Shown here: positions 1-5,256 of the stretch, piece after piece
Numbering within the stretch: position 1 is the stretch's first letter
Layout of the letters: each line of letters begins with the position of its first letter
Source of the DNA: JACCXJ01 sp052387115
GTDB taxonomy: Bacteria; Pseudomonadota; Gammaproteobacteria; JACCXJ01
Length of the DNA: 5,639 nt
Direction of reading: 5' to 3'
Assembly: GCA_052387115.1 (NCBI GenBank)
Contig: JBQTJM010000200.1
Coordinates: 1 to 5,639 of the forward strand
Notes under the pieces: model-generated
Database searches by the model: none
Told to the model about the DNA's origin: nothing
What the model saw: the letters and a program-made list of their open reading frames with translations, nothing else
Position numbers and translations under genes: made by a program

Positions 1-35
1 GGGTCCCCAGGCGGCCCCGGCACCGTGCATTAGAG

Positions 36-2336
36 ATGGGACGATGGCACAAGGCCTGGCTCCTGGGCGTCGCGACGGCCGTCATCGGGATCGCGGCTTC
101 GGCCTTCCCGGTGAGCAGCGACTGGGAGGCCGACCTCGGCCTGGGCCTGCTGTTCAAGCTCAGGGGCGCGCGTCAGAGCCCACCCGATGTCGTGGTCGTC
201 GGCATAGACGGCGAGTCGTCGCGGGTCTTCGAGGTACCGAAAAGTCCCGACAAGTGGCCTCGACACCTGCACGCCCGGCTGGTGGATCGGCTGGCGGCGG
301 CCGGTGCGCAGGTGATCGCCTTCGATGTCTTGTTCCGGGACAGACGCGACCCACCGGAGCACGATAGGGCCCTGGTCGAGTCGGTGCGCAAGGCGGGTAA
401 TGTCCTGTTCATCGAAGACCTGAAAAAAAACCGCGGGTTCGGCCCGGGAGGCGTGCCGGCGGCGGTCGCGCACCAACTCCAGACGGTGACGCCGCCGTTC
501 CCCGATCTGGTCGTCGGGGCCTTGGGCACCGCGCCCTTTCCCTTGCCCGCGGTGCCGGAAAAGCTGAGCCATTTCTGGCTGTTCTCGCCCGGAGAAGGGC
601 GGTCGGAGGCCGACAAGGCCTGCCTGCCGACACTCGCGCTCCTGGCGTATGCCAGGCCGTTCTTGGCCGATCTAGTGCGCTTGGTGTCGGAAACGACCTT
701 GGAAGCCGGGGTCGACGAGCCACAAGGGCTCAGGCAGCGCGGTTCGCTTACCGACCTGTCTTCCGGCCTGCGGCGGCTCTTACGGGCGCATCCGGACCTC
801 GTGGACAAACTTCACACCCGTGTCGCAAGACTATCCTCACCGGAGGCCCGAGCGGCCCTAGGCGCGGTCGTCTCGGCCTATGCCGGCGAGGCGTCCGGGA
901 CCGTCAACTTCTACGGCCCACCGCGTACCGTGACGTCGCTCTCATACCATTGTGCTTTGGGGATGGATTGCCGGAAACCCCACCCGGGGCACAGCGCGCT
1001 GACAGAGCCGGGGCTCCGGGACCTGGTCCTTGGCAAGGCCGTCTTCGTGGGCTTCTCGGAATGGGTGCAGATGGAGCAGGAGGACTTCTTTCACACACCC
1101 TTTACGCAGGAATACGGGGAGAAGCTGAGTGGGGTCGAGATCGCCGCGACCGTGTTCTCGAACCTCCGGGAGGGCCACAGCCTTCAAGCACCCGGCCCCT
1201 GGGCACATTCTCTGATGATCGCCGTCTTCGGCCTCGTCCTCGGGGTCGTGGCGCGCAGGGTCGGGCCATCAATGATGCTGCCCCTCGCTAGCGCCGTGAT
1301 GCTCCTGTACGTCGCCGCCGCTTACCACGCGTTTTCCATTCATCACCTATGGCTGCCTTTGGTCATCCCCCTCTTGGTGCAAGGCCCCATCGCCATCGGG
1401 GGCGGCCTCTACTGGGGGTTTCGGGATACGCGCCGGGAACGGGAGCAACTCCAGAAGACCTTCGGTTATTACCTCCCGCCGGCGGTGGTCGCGGACCTCT
1501 GCGGGCAGGTGGGCGGGATCCCGACCGCCAGCCGGGACGCCTATGCCGTATGCCTGTTCAGCGATGCCGAGCGTTACACGACACTTGCCGAAGGCCTCAG
1601 TCCCAAGGCCTTGCACGCGTTCCTCAACCGCTATTACGACGCGCTCTTCGAGCCGGTTCGGCGCCACGGCGGGTTCGTCTCCGATGTGGTCGGCGATGCC
1701 ATGCTGGCGCTGTGGGCCACTGCCGGCCCCGACCCGGAGACGCGGGTAGGGGCCTGCCGCGCGGCGCTCGAGATCATGGCCGGGTCGCCGGGCGGCTCCG
1801 GCCCGTGTCTACCGACGCGTATCGGGCTCCACTGCGGGGAGGTGGTCCTTGGAAACGTGGGCGCCGGCGAGCACTTCGAATATCGCGCGGTCGGAGACAT
1901 CGTCAACACCGCTCAACGCATCGAGGACCTGAACAAACGCCTCGGCACCCGCATCCTCGCCTCCGCCGAGGTCGTGGAGGGCCTCGCGGGGGGACTGGGC
2001 GCGGTGCTGGTCCACGAGATCGGCCGTTTTTGTCTCATCGGCAAGACCCGCCCGCTCACCCTGCATCAACTGTGGCTGCCCGGTACCGAAGCAGCGGACC
2101 TCTGCGAGCGCCGCCGCGCCGGCTTCGCGGCCGGCCTCGCCGCTTTTCGCATCCAGGACTTCGGGCAGGCCGGCCAGATCTTCGACGCGCTGCTCCAAGA
2201 GCTTGGCGAGGACGGGCCCGCGCGGTTCTATCTCGCGTTGTGCGAGCGCTATCGAAGGACATCACCGGCCGCCCCCTGGGACGGCACCGTGTACCTGGAC
2301 GAGACCCTCGGGCACGAGCCCACGCGCAGGGGGTGA
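36..2336 (+). CDS. CHASE2-domain class III adenylate/guanylate cyclase (membrane-bound)
   Basis: A 766-residue sensor cyclase predicted to make a cyclic nucleotide from ATP or GTP in response to an extracytoplasmic signal. Residues ~7-27 form an N-terminal membrane segment. Residues ~28-380 resemble CHASE2, with DVVVVGID near 51-58 and the FYGPP motif at 292-296. Three hydrophobic segments follow (~391-407, 411-430, 436-460), then a charged linker and the cyclase domain (~500-680). Metal-binding aspartates are D510 (LFSDAERYT) and D554 (VVGDAML). The transition-state residues N624 and R628 are present (DIVNTAQRIE). The positions that normally carry the purine-selecting Lys and Asp/Thr hold D550 and R617, so substrate specificity cannot be assigned. 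A helical, TPR-like tail spans ~695-740. ATG at 36 is chosen because it places the membrane segment directly at the N terminus. The frame stays open to the left edge and the ribosome-binding site is weak, so a slightly earlier start is possible. The family is certain; the ligand is unknown. Confidence 0.96.
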   Translation: MGRWHKAWLLGVATAVIGIAASAFPVSSDWEADLGLGLLFKLRGARQSPPDVVVVGIDGESSRVFEVPKSPDKWPRHLHARLVDRLAAAGAQVIAFDVLFRDRRDPPEHDRALVESVRKAGNVLFIEDLKKNRGFGPGGVPAAVAHQLQTVTPPFPDLVVGALGTAPFPLPAVPEKLSHFWLFSPGEGRSEADKACLPTLALLAYARPFLADLVRLVSETTLEAGVDEPQGLRQRGSLTDLSSGLRRLLRAHPDLVDKLHTRVARLSSPEARAALGAVVSAYAGEASGTVNFYGPPRTVTSLSYHCALGMDCRKPHPGHSALTEPGLRDLVLGKAVFVGFSEWVQMEQEDFFHTPFTQEYGEKLSGVEIAATVFSNLREGHSLQAPGPWAHSLMIAVFGLVLGVVARRVGPSMMLPLASAVMLLYVAAAYHAFSIHHLWLPLVIPLLVQGPIAIGGGLYWGFRDTRREREQLQKTFGYYLPPAVVADLCGQVGGIPTASRDAYAVCLFSDAERYTTLAEGLSPKALHAFLNRYYDALFEPVRRHGGFVSDVVGDAMLALWATAGPDPETRVGACRAALEIMAGSPGGSGPCLPTRIGLHCGEVVLGNVGAGEHFEYRAVGDIVNTAQRIEDLNKRLGTRILASAEVVEGLAGGLGAVLVHEIGRFCLIGKTRPLTLHQLWLPGTEAADLCERRRAGFAAGLAAFRIQDFGQAGQIFDALLQELGEDGPARFYLALCERYRRTSPAAPWDGTVYLDETLGHEPTRRG

Positions 2337-2356
2337 GGTGCCGAGCGCAGGAAGTT

Positions 2357-2375
2357 GAGCGCTTTGTGAGCGCTT
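2357..2375. repeat. Hairpin between convergent genes
   Basis: Two copies of the self-complementary hexamer AGCGCT (2358-2363 and 2369-2374) are separated by TTGTG, forming a 6-bp stem that a G-T pair can extend. It lies 21 bp after the cyclase stop and before the convergent antitoxin gene. That position fits a transcription terminator, but there is no T tract on either strand. It may only be a weak or Rho-assisted stop. Confidence 0.35.
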
Positions 2376-2427
2376 GCAACGCGGATCCTCACATCGGTAG
2401 TGACCCACTATGAGCGGCCCGACCGAC

Positions 2428-2445
2428 TCAGGCGACGACCCTCAC
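2428..2445 (-). pseudogene. Possible five-codon remnant of the lost PIN-type toxin gene
   Basis: On the minus strand a GTG codon (2445-2443) overlaps the antitoxin TGA as GTGA, the usual arrangement for a coupled toxin gene. The frame reads V-R-V-V-A and then TGA (2430-2428). From memory, PIN toxins paired with this antitoxin type often start MRVVADTN, so the five codons would match exactly up to the point where the first catalytic aspartate should come. I find no further PIN-like sequence in any minus-strand frame between here and the cyclase stop at 2336. This reading is an inference from a very short match. Confidence 0.4.
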
Positions 2446-2678
2446 TGTTGCAGGAGTCGTTCAAGGTCGCGCTCGCTCAATACGCCCTTGTCCCTGGCCT
2501 GTTTGGCCCAATAGCCCTGTATATTGCGGAGCTCGGACTTGAGCCGCGCCGCCCGTGCCACCCGTAGCGCGCCCTGAATGACCCCACTCAGGGTCTTACC
2601 TTCCGCTTGCGCCAGTGCTTCGACCTCGCGGGCAAGATCGGGTGGCAGGGAGATCGTCTTCTTCACAGCTGTGCTCAT
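2442..2678 (-). CDS. Ribbon-helix-helix (CopG/VapB-like) antitoxin, orphan
   Basis: A 78-residue DNA-binding antitoxin. The beta strand KKTISLP (6-12) is followed by helix A (13-27) and helix B (29-46), the ribbon-helix-helix layout in which two strands of a dimer enter the DNA major groove. The tail (47-78, with IQGYWAKQAR and LSERDLERLL) resembles the toxin-binding part of antitoxins encoded before PIN-family toxins. The ATG at 2678 has GAGG nine bases upstream. The length is normal and the frame intact. Downstream, only 105 bp separate it from the convergent cyclase stop, too little for a PIN toxin. The gene therefore seems to have outlived its toxin. It probably represses its own promoter through the palindrome just upstream. 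Family assignment is confident; the original partner type is inferred. Confidence 0.85.
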   Translation of the reverse strand: MSTAVKKTISLPPDLAREVEALAQAEGKTLSGVIQGALRVARAARLKSELRNIQGYWAKQARDKGVLSERDLERLLQQ

Positions 2679-2699
2679 GCCGGCCGGCCTCGAATGCAG

Positions 2700-2720
2700 T
2701 GGTATGAATTATTACTACCA
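2700..2720. promoter_or_regulatory. Palindromic operator candidate of the antitoxin gene
   Basis: A 21-bp imperfect palindrome centred on 2710, with TGGTA and TACCA outer arms and AAT/ATT inner arms; eight of ten position pairs are complementary. It is AT-rich in a GC-rich surrounding, lies 22 bp before the antitoxin start, and touches the -10 box and probable transcription start. That is where ribbon-helix-helix antitoxins usually bind to repress themselves. Binding is inferred from position and symmetry. Confidence 0.45.
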
Positions 2721-2748
2721 GTGTAGTCAGGTGTCGGCCGGTCGGCAA
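2720..2748 (-). promoter_or_regulatory. Sigma-70-type promoter candidate for the antitoxin gene
   Basis: On the minus strand, TTGCCG (2748-2743) and TACACT (2725-2720) are separated by the preferred 17 bp. Each hexamer matches the -35 or -10 consensus at four of six positions. The expected start point, near 2712, falls inside the palindromic operator, about 34 bases before the antitoxin ATG. Confidence 0.4.
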
Positions 2749-2908
2749 GACAGACGGTCGGAGCCTCCCCGAGCAGTACCAGCGGTAGCAATGCTCAGGT
2801 GGGTACGAGCTGCAGCGCCAACACTGTCCGCCACAGCACCGCGCGGCGCGCCTCGCTCACATCCCGGCTTGGGGGATTTGACGGGTTTTTTGGGCTAGGG
2901 TACGCGCC
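2749..2908. other. Intergenic stretch after the truncated GAF gene
   Basis: About 160 bp between the stop of the GAF gene and the antitoxin promoter. I see no gene and no continuation of the sigma-54 activator in any minus-strand frame. GC-rich self-complementary runs (such as GCGCGGCGCGC near 2841) and a six-T run near 2885 are present but do not form a recognisable terminator. Confidence 0.5.
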
Positions 2909-3502
2909 TCAGAAGGTTTTGCGGATTTCGTCTTGAAGATAGACGTTCTCGGCCTGCAGGCGATCCTTGAGCCTTTGCACTTCGCTCATGGCCTCGTGCA
3001 AGGCCCTCTCGGCCTGGGTTCGTTCCAGTTCCGCGCAGGCGCGCGAGGCAAAGATCGTCAATACGGCGATGTCTTCGGGCGATGGTTGCATCGGCTCGGT
3101 ATGCAGCACCGCGATATGGCCGAGCACCTTGCCGGCCGCATTCTGCATCGGCACGCCCACGTAACTGTCGGCGCCGATCTGTTGCAGCCAGAGATCCTCC
3201 GGGAACAGTGCCTGCAAATTGGTTCGTGTGGAGCACACATTTCCGGCAGCCACGCGCTGGCAGGGCGTGCCGGGGAAGCGGTAACTGAATCCCTCGCCGA
3301 AACCGGATCCCTCCCAATACGCGAGAGAGCGCGATTCCATCGCGTTGAGGGTCTCCGTGACGAAGGCGTAGCGGGCATGCAGCGCCTGCGCGGCGTGTCG
3401 GGCCAGCGAGCGGAAAAACTGTTCGCCCATGGCGGCGGCCGTGCCTTCGGTGAGCACGTGCAGGATTTCGAAAGACGAACTGCCTGCGACGGTTTGCTGC
3501 AT
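2909..3502 (-). CDS. GAF-domain protein, apparently the N-terminal part of a sigma-54-dependent activator
   Basis: A 197-residue protein. Residues ~25-160 form a GAF sensor domain, with RYAFVTE (44-50), YRFPGTPCQRV (74-84), the SYVGVPM strand (113-119) and a closing GKVLGHIAVLH. Residues ~157-194 are a coiled coil with RLKDRLQAENVYLQDEIR. That sequence closely resembles the linker of FhlA-like bacterial enhancer-binding proteins, where the AAA+ sigma-54-interacting domain normally follows within a few residues. Here the frame ends KTF-stop, and neither the AAA+ nor the Fis-type HTH domain is found downstream. An in-frame TGA three codons before ATG 3502 fixes this as the first possible start. 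The ribosome-binding site is weak (AGGCGG, distant). It may be a decayed regulator or a surviving GAF-only protein that could still bind ligand or dimerise; it cannot activate sigma-54 transcription alone. Confidence 0.83.
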   Translation of the reverse strand: MQQTVAGSSSFEILHVLTEGTAAAMGEQFFRSLARHAAQALHARYAFVTETLNAMESRSLAYWEGSGFGEGFSYRFPGTPCQRVAAGNVCSTRTNLQALFPEDLWLQQIGADSYVGVPMQNAAGKVLGHIAVLHTEPMQPSPEDIAVLTIFASRACAELERTQAERALHEAMSEVQRLKDRLQAENVYLQDEIRKTF

Positions 3503-3534
3503 GGTGTGTCAGGACCGCCTAAGCAGGAACCTGG

Positions 3535-3563
3535 AGGATAAGTTTACGCGCTAATTGTTTCAC
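3535..3563 (-). promoter_or_regulatory. Weak sigma-70-type promoter candidate for the GAF gene
   Basis: On the minus strand, GTGAAA (3563-3558) and TATCCT (3540-3535) are 17 bp apart, each matching the consensus at four of six positions. The predicted start near 3528 would give a leader of about 26 bases. The spacing is good but the boxes are modest. Confidence 0.3.
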
Positions 3564-3653
3564 CGGCACCCATCGAGACTCGCACCAGTGACTAACATGA
3601 ATGCCGTCATACCGGGCAAGGCCGTGCCACGGCCGCGACCCGGAAATCTAGCG

Positions 3654-4004
3654 TCATCGCGCCCCCGCGGCGAAGTCGCTCTCCCGGATGAAGCGCCAGC
3701 CGGCCCGGGCCGCGGCGCCCTGGTCGTCGGAGGCGCCGCTCACGCCCTGTATGTTGCCGACCATGACGTACTCCTCCGCCGGCACGTGCAGCCGCACCTG
3801 CTCGAGGAAAGCCGCCTTCTCGGCCGCGGCGTTGAAGAAGCAGAGAAGGAGGGGCCAGAAGGGGACGTGTCGGGTTACGACCGCCCAGTTGCCGCAGAGG
3901 CCGACTACGTGCCCCTGGGCGCGGAGGATCGCTAGATCCGCGAGCTTGACGGGCCCGCCGGACACCTCGAGGGTCTCGTCGACGTCGAAGGCATAGACCT
4001 TCAA
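3654..4004 (-). CDS. Short HAD-like (haloacid dehalogenase superfamily) protein, TTG start
   Basis: A 116-residue protein with a HAD-type fold. Motif I is near the start: FDVDETL, with D7, D9 and T11 as expected nucleophile, acid/base and following Thr. The second strand, VVGLCGNW (33-40), lacks the usual Ser/Thr of motif II. K63 could serve as motif III. Motif IV is VGNIQGVSGASDDQGAAARAG (82-102), with D93/D94 but GN where many HAD enzymes have GD. No cap domain is present. I chose TTG at 4004 because GGAGG lies seven bases upstream and the protein then begins MKVYAFDVDETL, typical for HAD proteins. The longer frame back to ATG 4247 adds 81 low-complexity, Arg/Ser-rich residues with no such signal. 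A phosphatase role is possible but not shown, given the altered motifs II and IV. Confidence 0.8.
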   Translation of the reverse strand: MKVYAFDVDETLEVSGGPVKLADLAILRAQGHVVGLCGNWAVVTRHVPFWPLLLCFFNAAAEKAAFLEQVRLHVPAEEYVMVGNIQGVSGASDDQGAAARAGWRFIRESDFAAGAR

Positions 4005-4011
4005 GTCCAAA

Positions 4012-4016
4012 CCTCC
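4012..4016 (-). promoter_or_regulatory. Shine-Dalgarno site fixing the TTG start of the HAD-like gene
   Basis: GGAGG on the minus strand, seven bases before TTG 4004. This is the strongest ribosome-binding signal near the gene and the reason for preferring the non-ATG start over the distant ATG. Confidence 0.75.
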
Positions 4017-4060
4017 GTGAACTGGGATTGAGCTTGAGGATGTTCGCCGCGTCCTCGGGC

Positions 4061-4087
4061 GCGTTTGGTTACAGGAGGAATAAACGC
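4061..4087 (-). promoter_or_regulatory. Leader hairpin with an anti-Shine-Dalgarno loop
   Basis: In the predicted leader RNA of the HAD-like gene, GCGTTT and AAACGC form a six-bp stem around a 15-base loop. The loop contains CCTCC (plus-strand GGAGG at 4074-4078), complementary to the gene's own GGAGG about 60 bases downstream. The five-base match could mask the ribosome-binding site but is short enough to be chance. Confidence 0.25.
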
Positions 4088-4104
4088 CCTTTTTGTCTCG
4101 AGGA

Positions 4105-4133
4105 AGGGTAGTGATGAACCGGTGAGTTGTCAA
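4105..4133 (-). promoter_or_regulatory. Sigma-70-type promoter candidate for the HAD-like gene
   Basis: A perfect -35 TTGACA (4133-4128) is followed after exactly 17 bp by TACCCT (4110-4105), which matches the -10 consensus at three positions, including the key TA and final T. Transcription would begin near 4098, giving a leader of about 94 bases before TTG 4004. Confidence 0.45.
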
Positions 4134-4261
4134 ACATGCGAGTCCGCTGGAATTCCTTCGCGGCCTCGCGGGCGCAGAGAAATTGGCCGGTGAGGTGGCA
4201 ACGCTCGTGCCGACGCCTCCTGCCGTTATGTATCTCATGAACAACAATAGGTTACGCTCAT

Positions 4262-4278
4262 CTCCGGGGCGCCCGGAG
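4262..4278. repeat. Perfect GC-rich hairpin
   Basis: CTCCGGG and CCCGGAG form a perfect seven-bp stem around GCG. It lies downstream of the two-gene minus-strand unit ending at 4436 and upstream of the HAD-like gene's promoter. There is no T tract, so an intrinsic terminator is unlikely. Confidence 0.45.
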
Positions 4279-4305
4279 GTGTGCTAGCGCCGCGAAAGCT
4301 GGTGG

Positions 4306-4327
4306 GCGCCGCAACGGGTTGCGGTGC
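4306..4327. repeat. Long near-perfect hairpin
   Basis: A perfect inner stem CCGCAAC/GTTGCGG (4309-4315 and 4318-4324) extends by a G-T pair and two more pairs to ten bp. The G-T pair exists only in plus-strand RNA; minus-strand RNA would have a C-A mismatch there. This may be a REP-like repeat or processing stem; only one copy is present here, so repeat status cannot be judged. Confidence 0.4.
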
Positions 4328-4435
4328 TCAATGTCGGCGACGGCCGATGCGCATCCACGGGGGCGATTTCGCCTTCGACGGCCACACTCGCGCTTCCCGG
4401 ATCGCGCTACCTCCGGGCGCGCCGCGGTTCCTGGC

Positions 4436-4660
4436 TCAATAGCTATAGTGGGTCAAGAGCCGGCGACCCTTGCTCGTGATGAAACCATCCGTGCTCACGA
4501 ACCCGAGTGCCATGCAGGTATGGTAGAGCCCCATCGCCCCGCCGCTCGGTAAATACACCGTCCCATCGCCGTAACGCTTGGCGAGCAGACGCGCGATGTC
4601 GCGATCGCCGGGCTTTGCCTCATCCCGCGCTCGGGCGAGCGCCAATGATGTGGTGTTCAT
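4436..4660 (-). CDS. Small protein of unknown function, winged-helix-like
   Basis: A 74-residue protein that I do not recognise as a named family. The helix DRDIARLLAKRYGD (19-32) is followed by a second helical stretch (~41-52), and a short hairpin GFVSTDGFITSKGRRLL (53-69) resembles the wing and final helix of small winged-helix DNA-binding proteins, where ITxKGRRLL endings are common. I chose ATG 4660 rather than ATG 4693 because GGGAGGG (4674-4668) lies seven bases before it and it overlaps the stop of the upstream small gene as ATGA, implying translational coupling. A DNA-binding role is an inference from fold-like features only. Its neighbour and coupling suggest that the two products act together or must be made in fixed ratio. 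Confidence 0.65.
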   Translation of the reverse strand: MNTTSLALARARDEAKPGDRDIARLLAKRYGDGTVYLPSGGAMGLYHTCMALGFVSTDGFITSKGRRLLTHYSY

Positions 4661-4860
4661 GCCGCTGCCCTCCCTGAAATGGCCAGACGCCAACGCCTAT
4701 TGCGCTCGTGCGCGTCGACCGCTGCAGGCCGGAAGGTCGGATCAACCTGGGTCTGGCTGTTAACCCAGCGGCAACGAAGCCCCTGGCGTGTGGACTGCCA
4801 CAGCATCTGCAGTCGGGCCCCGTCCGATCGGTCCACACCCAATTCGTTACATGCATACAT
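4657..4860 (-). CDS. Small hypothetical protein, first gene of a coupled pair
   Basis: A 67-residue, Arg-rich basic protein (MYACNELGVD start, RCRWVNSQTQVDPTFRP near 29-45) with no recognised domain, signal peptide or membrane segment. Evidence that it is real is contextual: GAGGAG (4873-4868) stands seven bases before ATG 4860, and the stop TGA overlaps the next gene's ATG as ATGA. An upstream ATG at 4896 in the same frame has no comparable ribosome-binding site. A longer overlapping frame (4620-4856) reads through the next gene and lacks these signals. Function is unknown; the basic composition would fit nucleic-acid binding but proves nothing. Confidence 0.55.
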   Translation of the reverse strand: MYACNELGVDRSDGARLQMLWQSTRQGLRCRWVNSQTQVDPTFRPAAVDAHERNRRWRLAISGRAAA

Positions 4861-4867
4861 GGTCTTG

Positions 4868-4873
4868 CTCCTC
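4868..4873 (-). promoter_or_regulatory. Shine-Dalgarno site of the coupled small-gene pair
   Basis: GAGGAG on the minus strand, seven bases before ATG 4860. It decides between this start and the in-frame ATG at 4896, and gives the two-gene unit its entry point for ribosomes. I could not identify a convincing promoter upstream. Confidence 0.6.
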
Positions 4874-5145
4874 GGTTGAAGATGTTCGGTGTTCAAGCCC
4901 CGACTCGCTCTGGCTCTTACTGAGCAGTTTCCTGCGACGGGGAAAAAGGTTCACACGCTCGCTTGTGCGCTTGGTTTGGGACTTCATGGCCTTGGGTCAA
5001 GTGCATTGAGATGAGGTTCTGCGCCCGCCGCCGGGTTGGGCCCGTACGGTGGGGTCGCTTTCCCTATTTCAAAGTCGGTGCCAGGTCGATAGGACCGGGT
5101 CGGTCTGGTTCACAAACGCTTGAACGCACGCGAAAACATTTCCAA
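4874..5145. other. Gene-poor stretch without recognised features
   Basis: No frame here has a ribosome-binding site or recognisable protein sequence. The stretch must contain the promoter of the small-gene pair, but no pair of boxes stands out. Short complementary words such as GGTC/GACC near 5085-5105 are present but too short to call. Confidence 0.5.
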
Positions 5146-5162
5146 GGCCACCGATCGTGGCC
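5146..5162. repeat. Perfect hairpin at the left side of the structured block
   Basis: GGCCAC and GTGGCC form a perfect six-bp stem around CGATC. It begins a strongly structured block that continues to 5229. Confidence 0.4.
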
Positions 5163-5180
5163 GGCCCACCTCGCGTGATA

Positions 5181-5229
5181 CGGGAGGTGGTACTCCCGAA
5201 TCCTCGGGAGCAGTCCCGGATCTTCGGGA
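5181..5229. repeat. Alternating complementary arms (five-arm nested hairpin array)
   Basis: Five arms alternate in sense: CGGGAG (5181-5186), CTCCCGA (5193-5199), TCGGGAG (5204-5210), TCCCG (5214-5218) and TCGGGA (5224-5229). Each arm can pair with the one before or after it, giving mutually exclusive sets of hairpins; CTCCCGAATCCTCGGGAG is a perfect seven-bp stem with a four-base loop. It lies between the coupled small genes and the IS110 fragment, with no credible protein-coding frame. It may be a structured RNA, the end of a mobile element, a palindromic repeat, or an attenuator-like switch; sequence alone does not decide. Confidence 0.5.
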
Positions 5230-5256
5230 AGGTCGGGGGACGTCTGACCCGTATCG

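Noticed and set aside
1349..2413. Plus-strand frame of 354 residues inside the cyclase gene.
   Set aside because: Arg/Pro/Gly-rich out-of-frame shadow of the cyclase domain; the overlapping frame contains all conserved catalytic residues.
2933..3541. Plus-strand frame of 202 residues opposite the GAF gene.
   Set aside because: It is the antisense shadow of a clear GAF domain on the minus strand; it has no recognisable family sequence or ribosome-binding site.
3616..3629. Sigma-54 (-24/-12) promoter resemblance on the minus strand, TGGCACGGCCTTGC, upstream of the truncated activator.
   Set aside because: The GG and GC elements are separated by nine bases instead of the ten that sigma-54 promoters require, and the segment is part of a GC-rich palindromic run.
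3654..4247. Longer version of the HAD-like protein starting at ATG 4247 (197 residues).
   Set aside because: The added 81 residues are low-complexity and Arg/Ser-rich, have no ribosome-binding site, contain the likely promoter, and precede a well-placed GGAGG-TTG start with the motif expected at a HAD N terminus.
5181..5229. CRISPR array reading of the repeated CGGGAG/CTCCCG arms.
   Set aside because: Arms are 5-7 bases and alternate in orientation, with no constant direct repeat or spacer length and no cas gene nearby.
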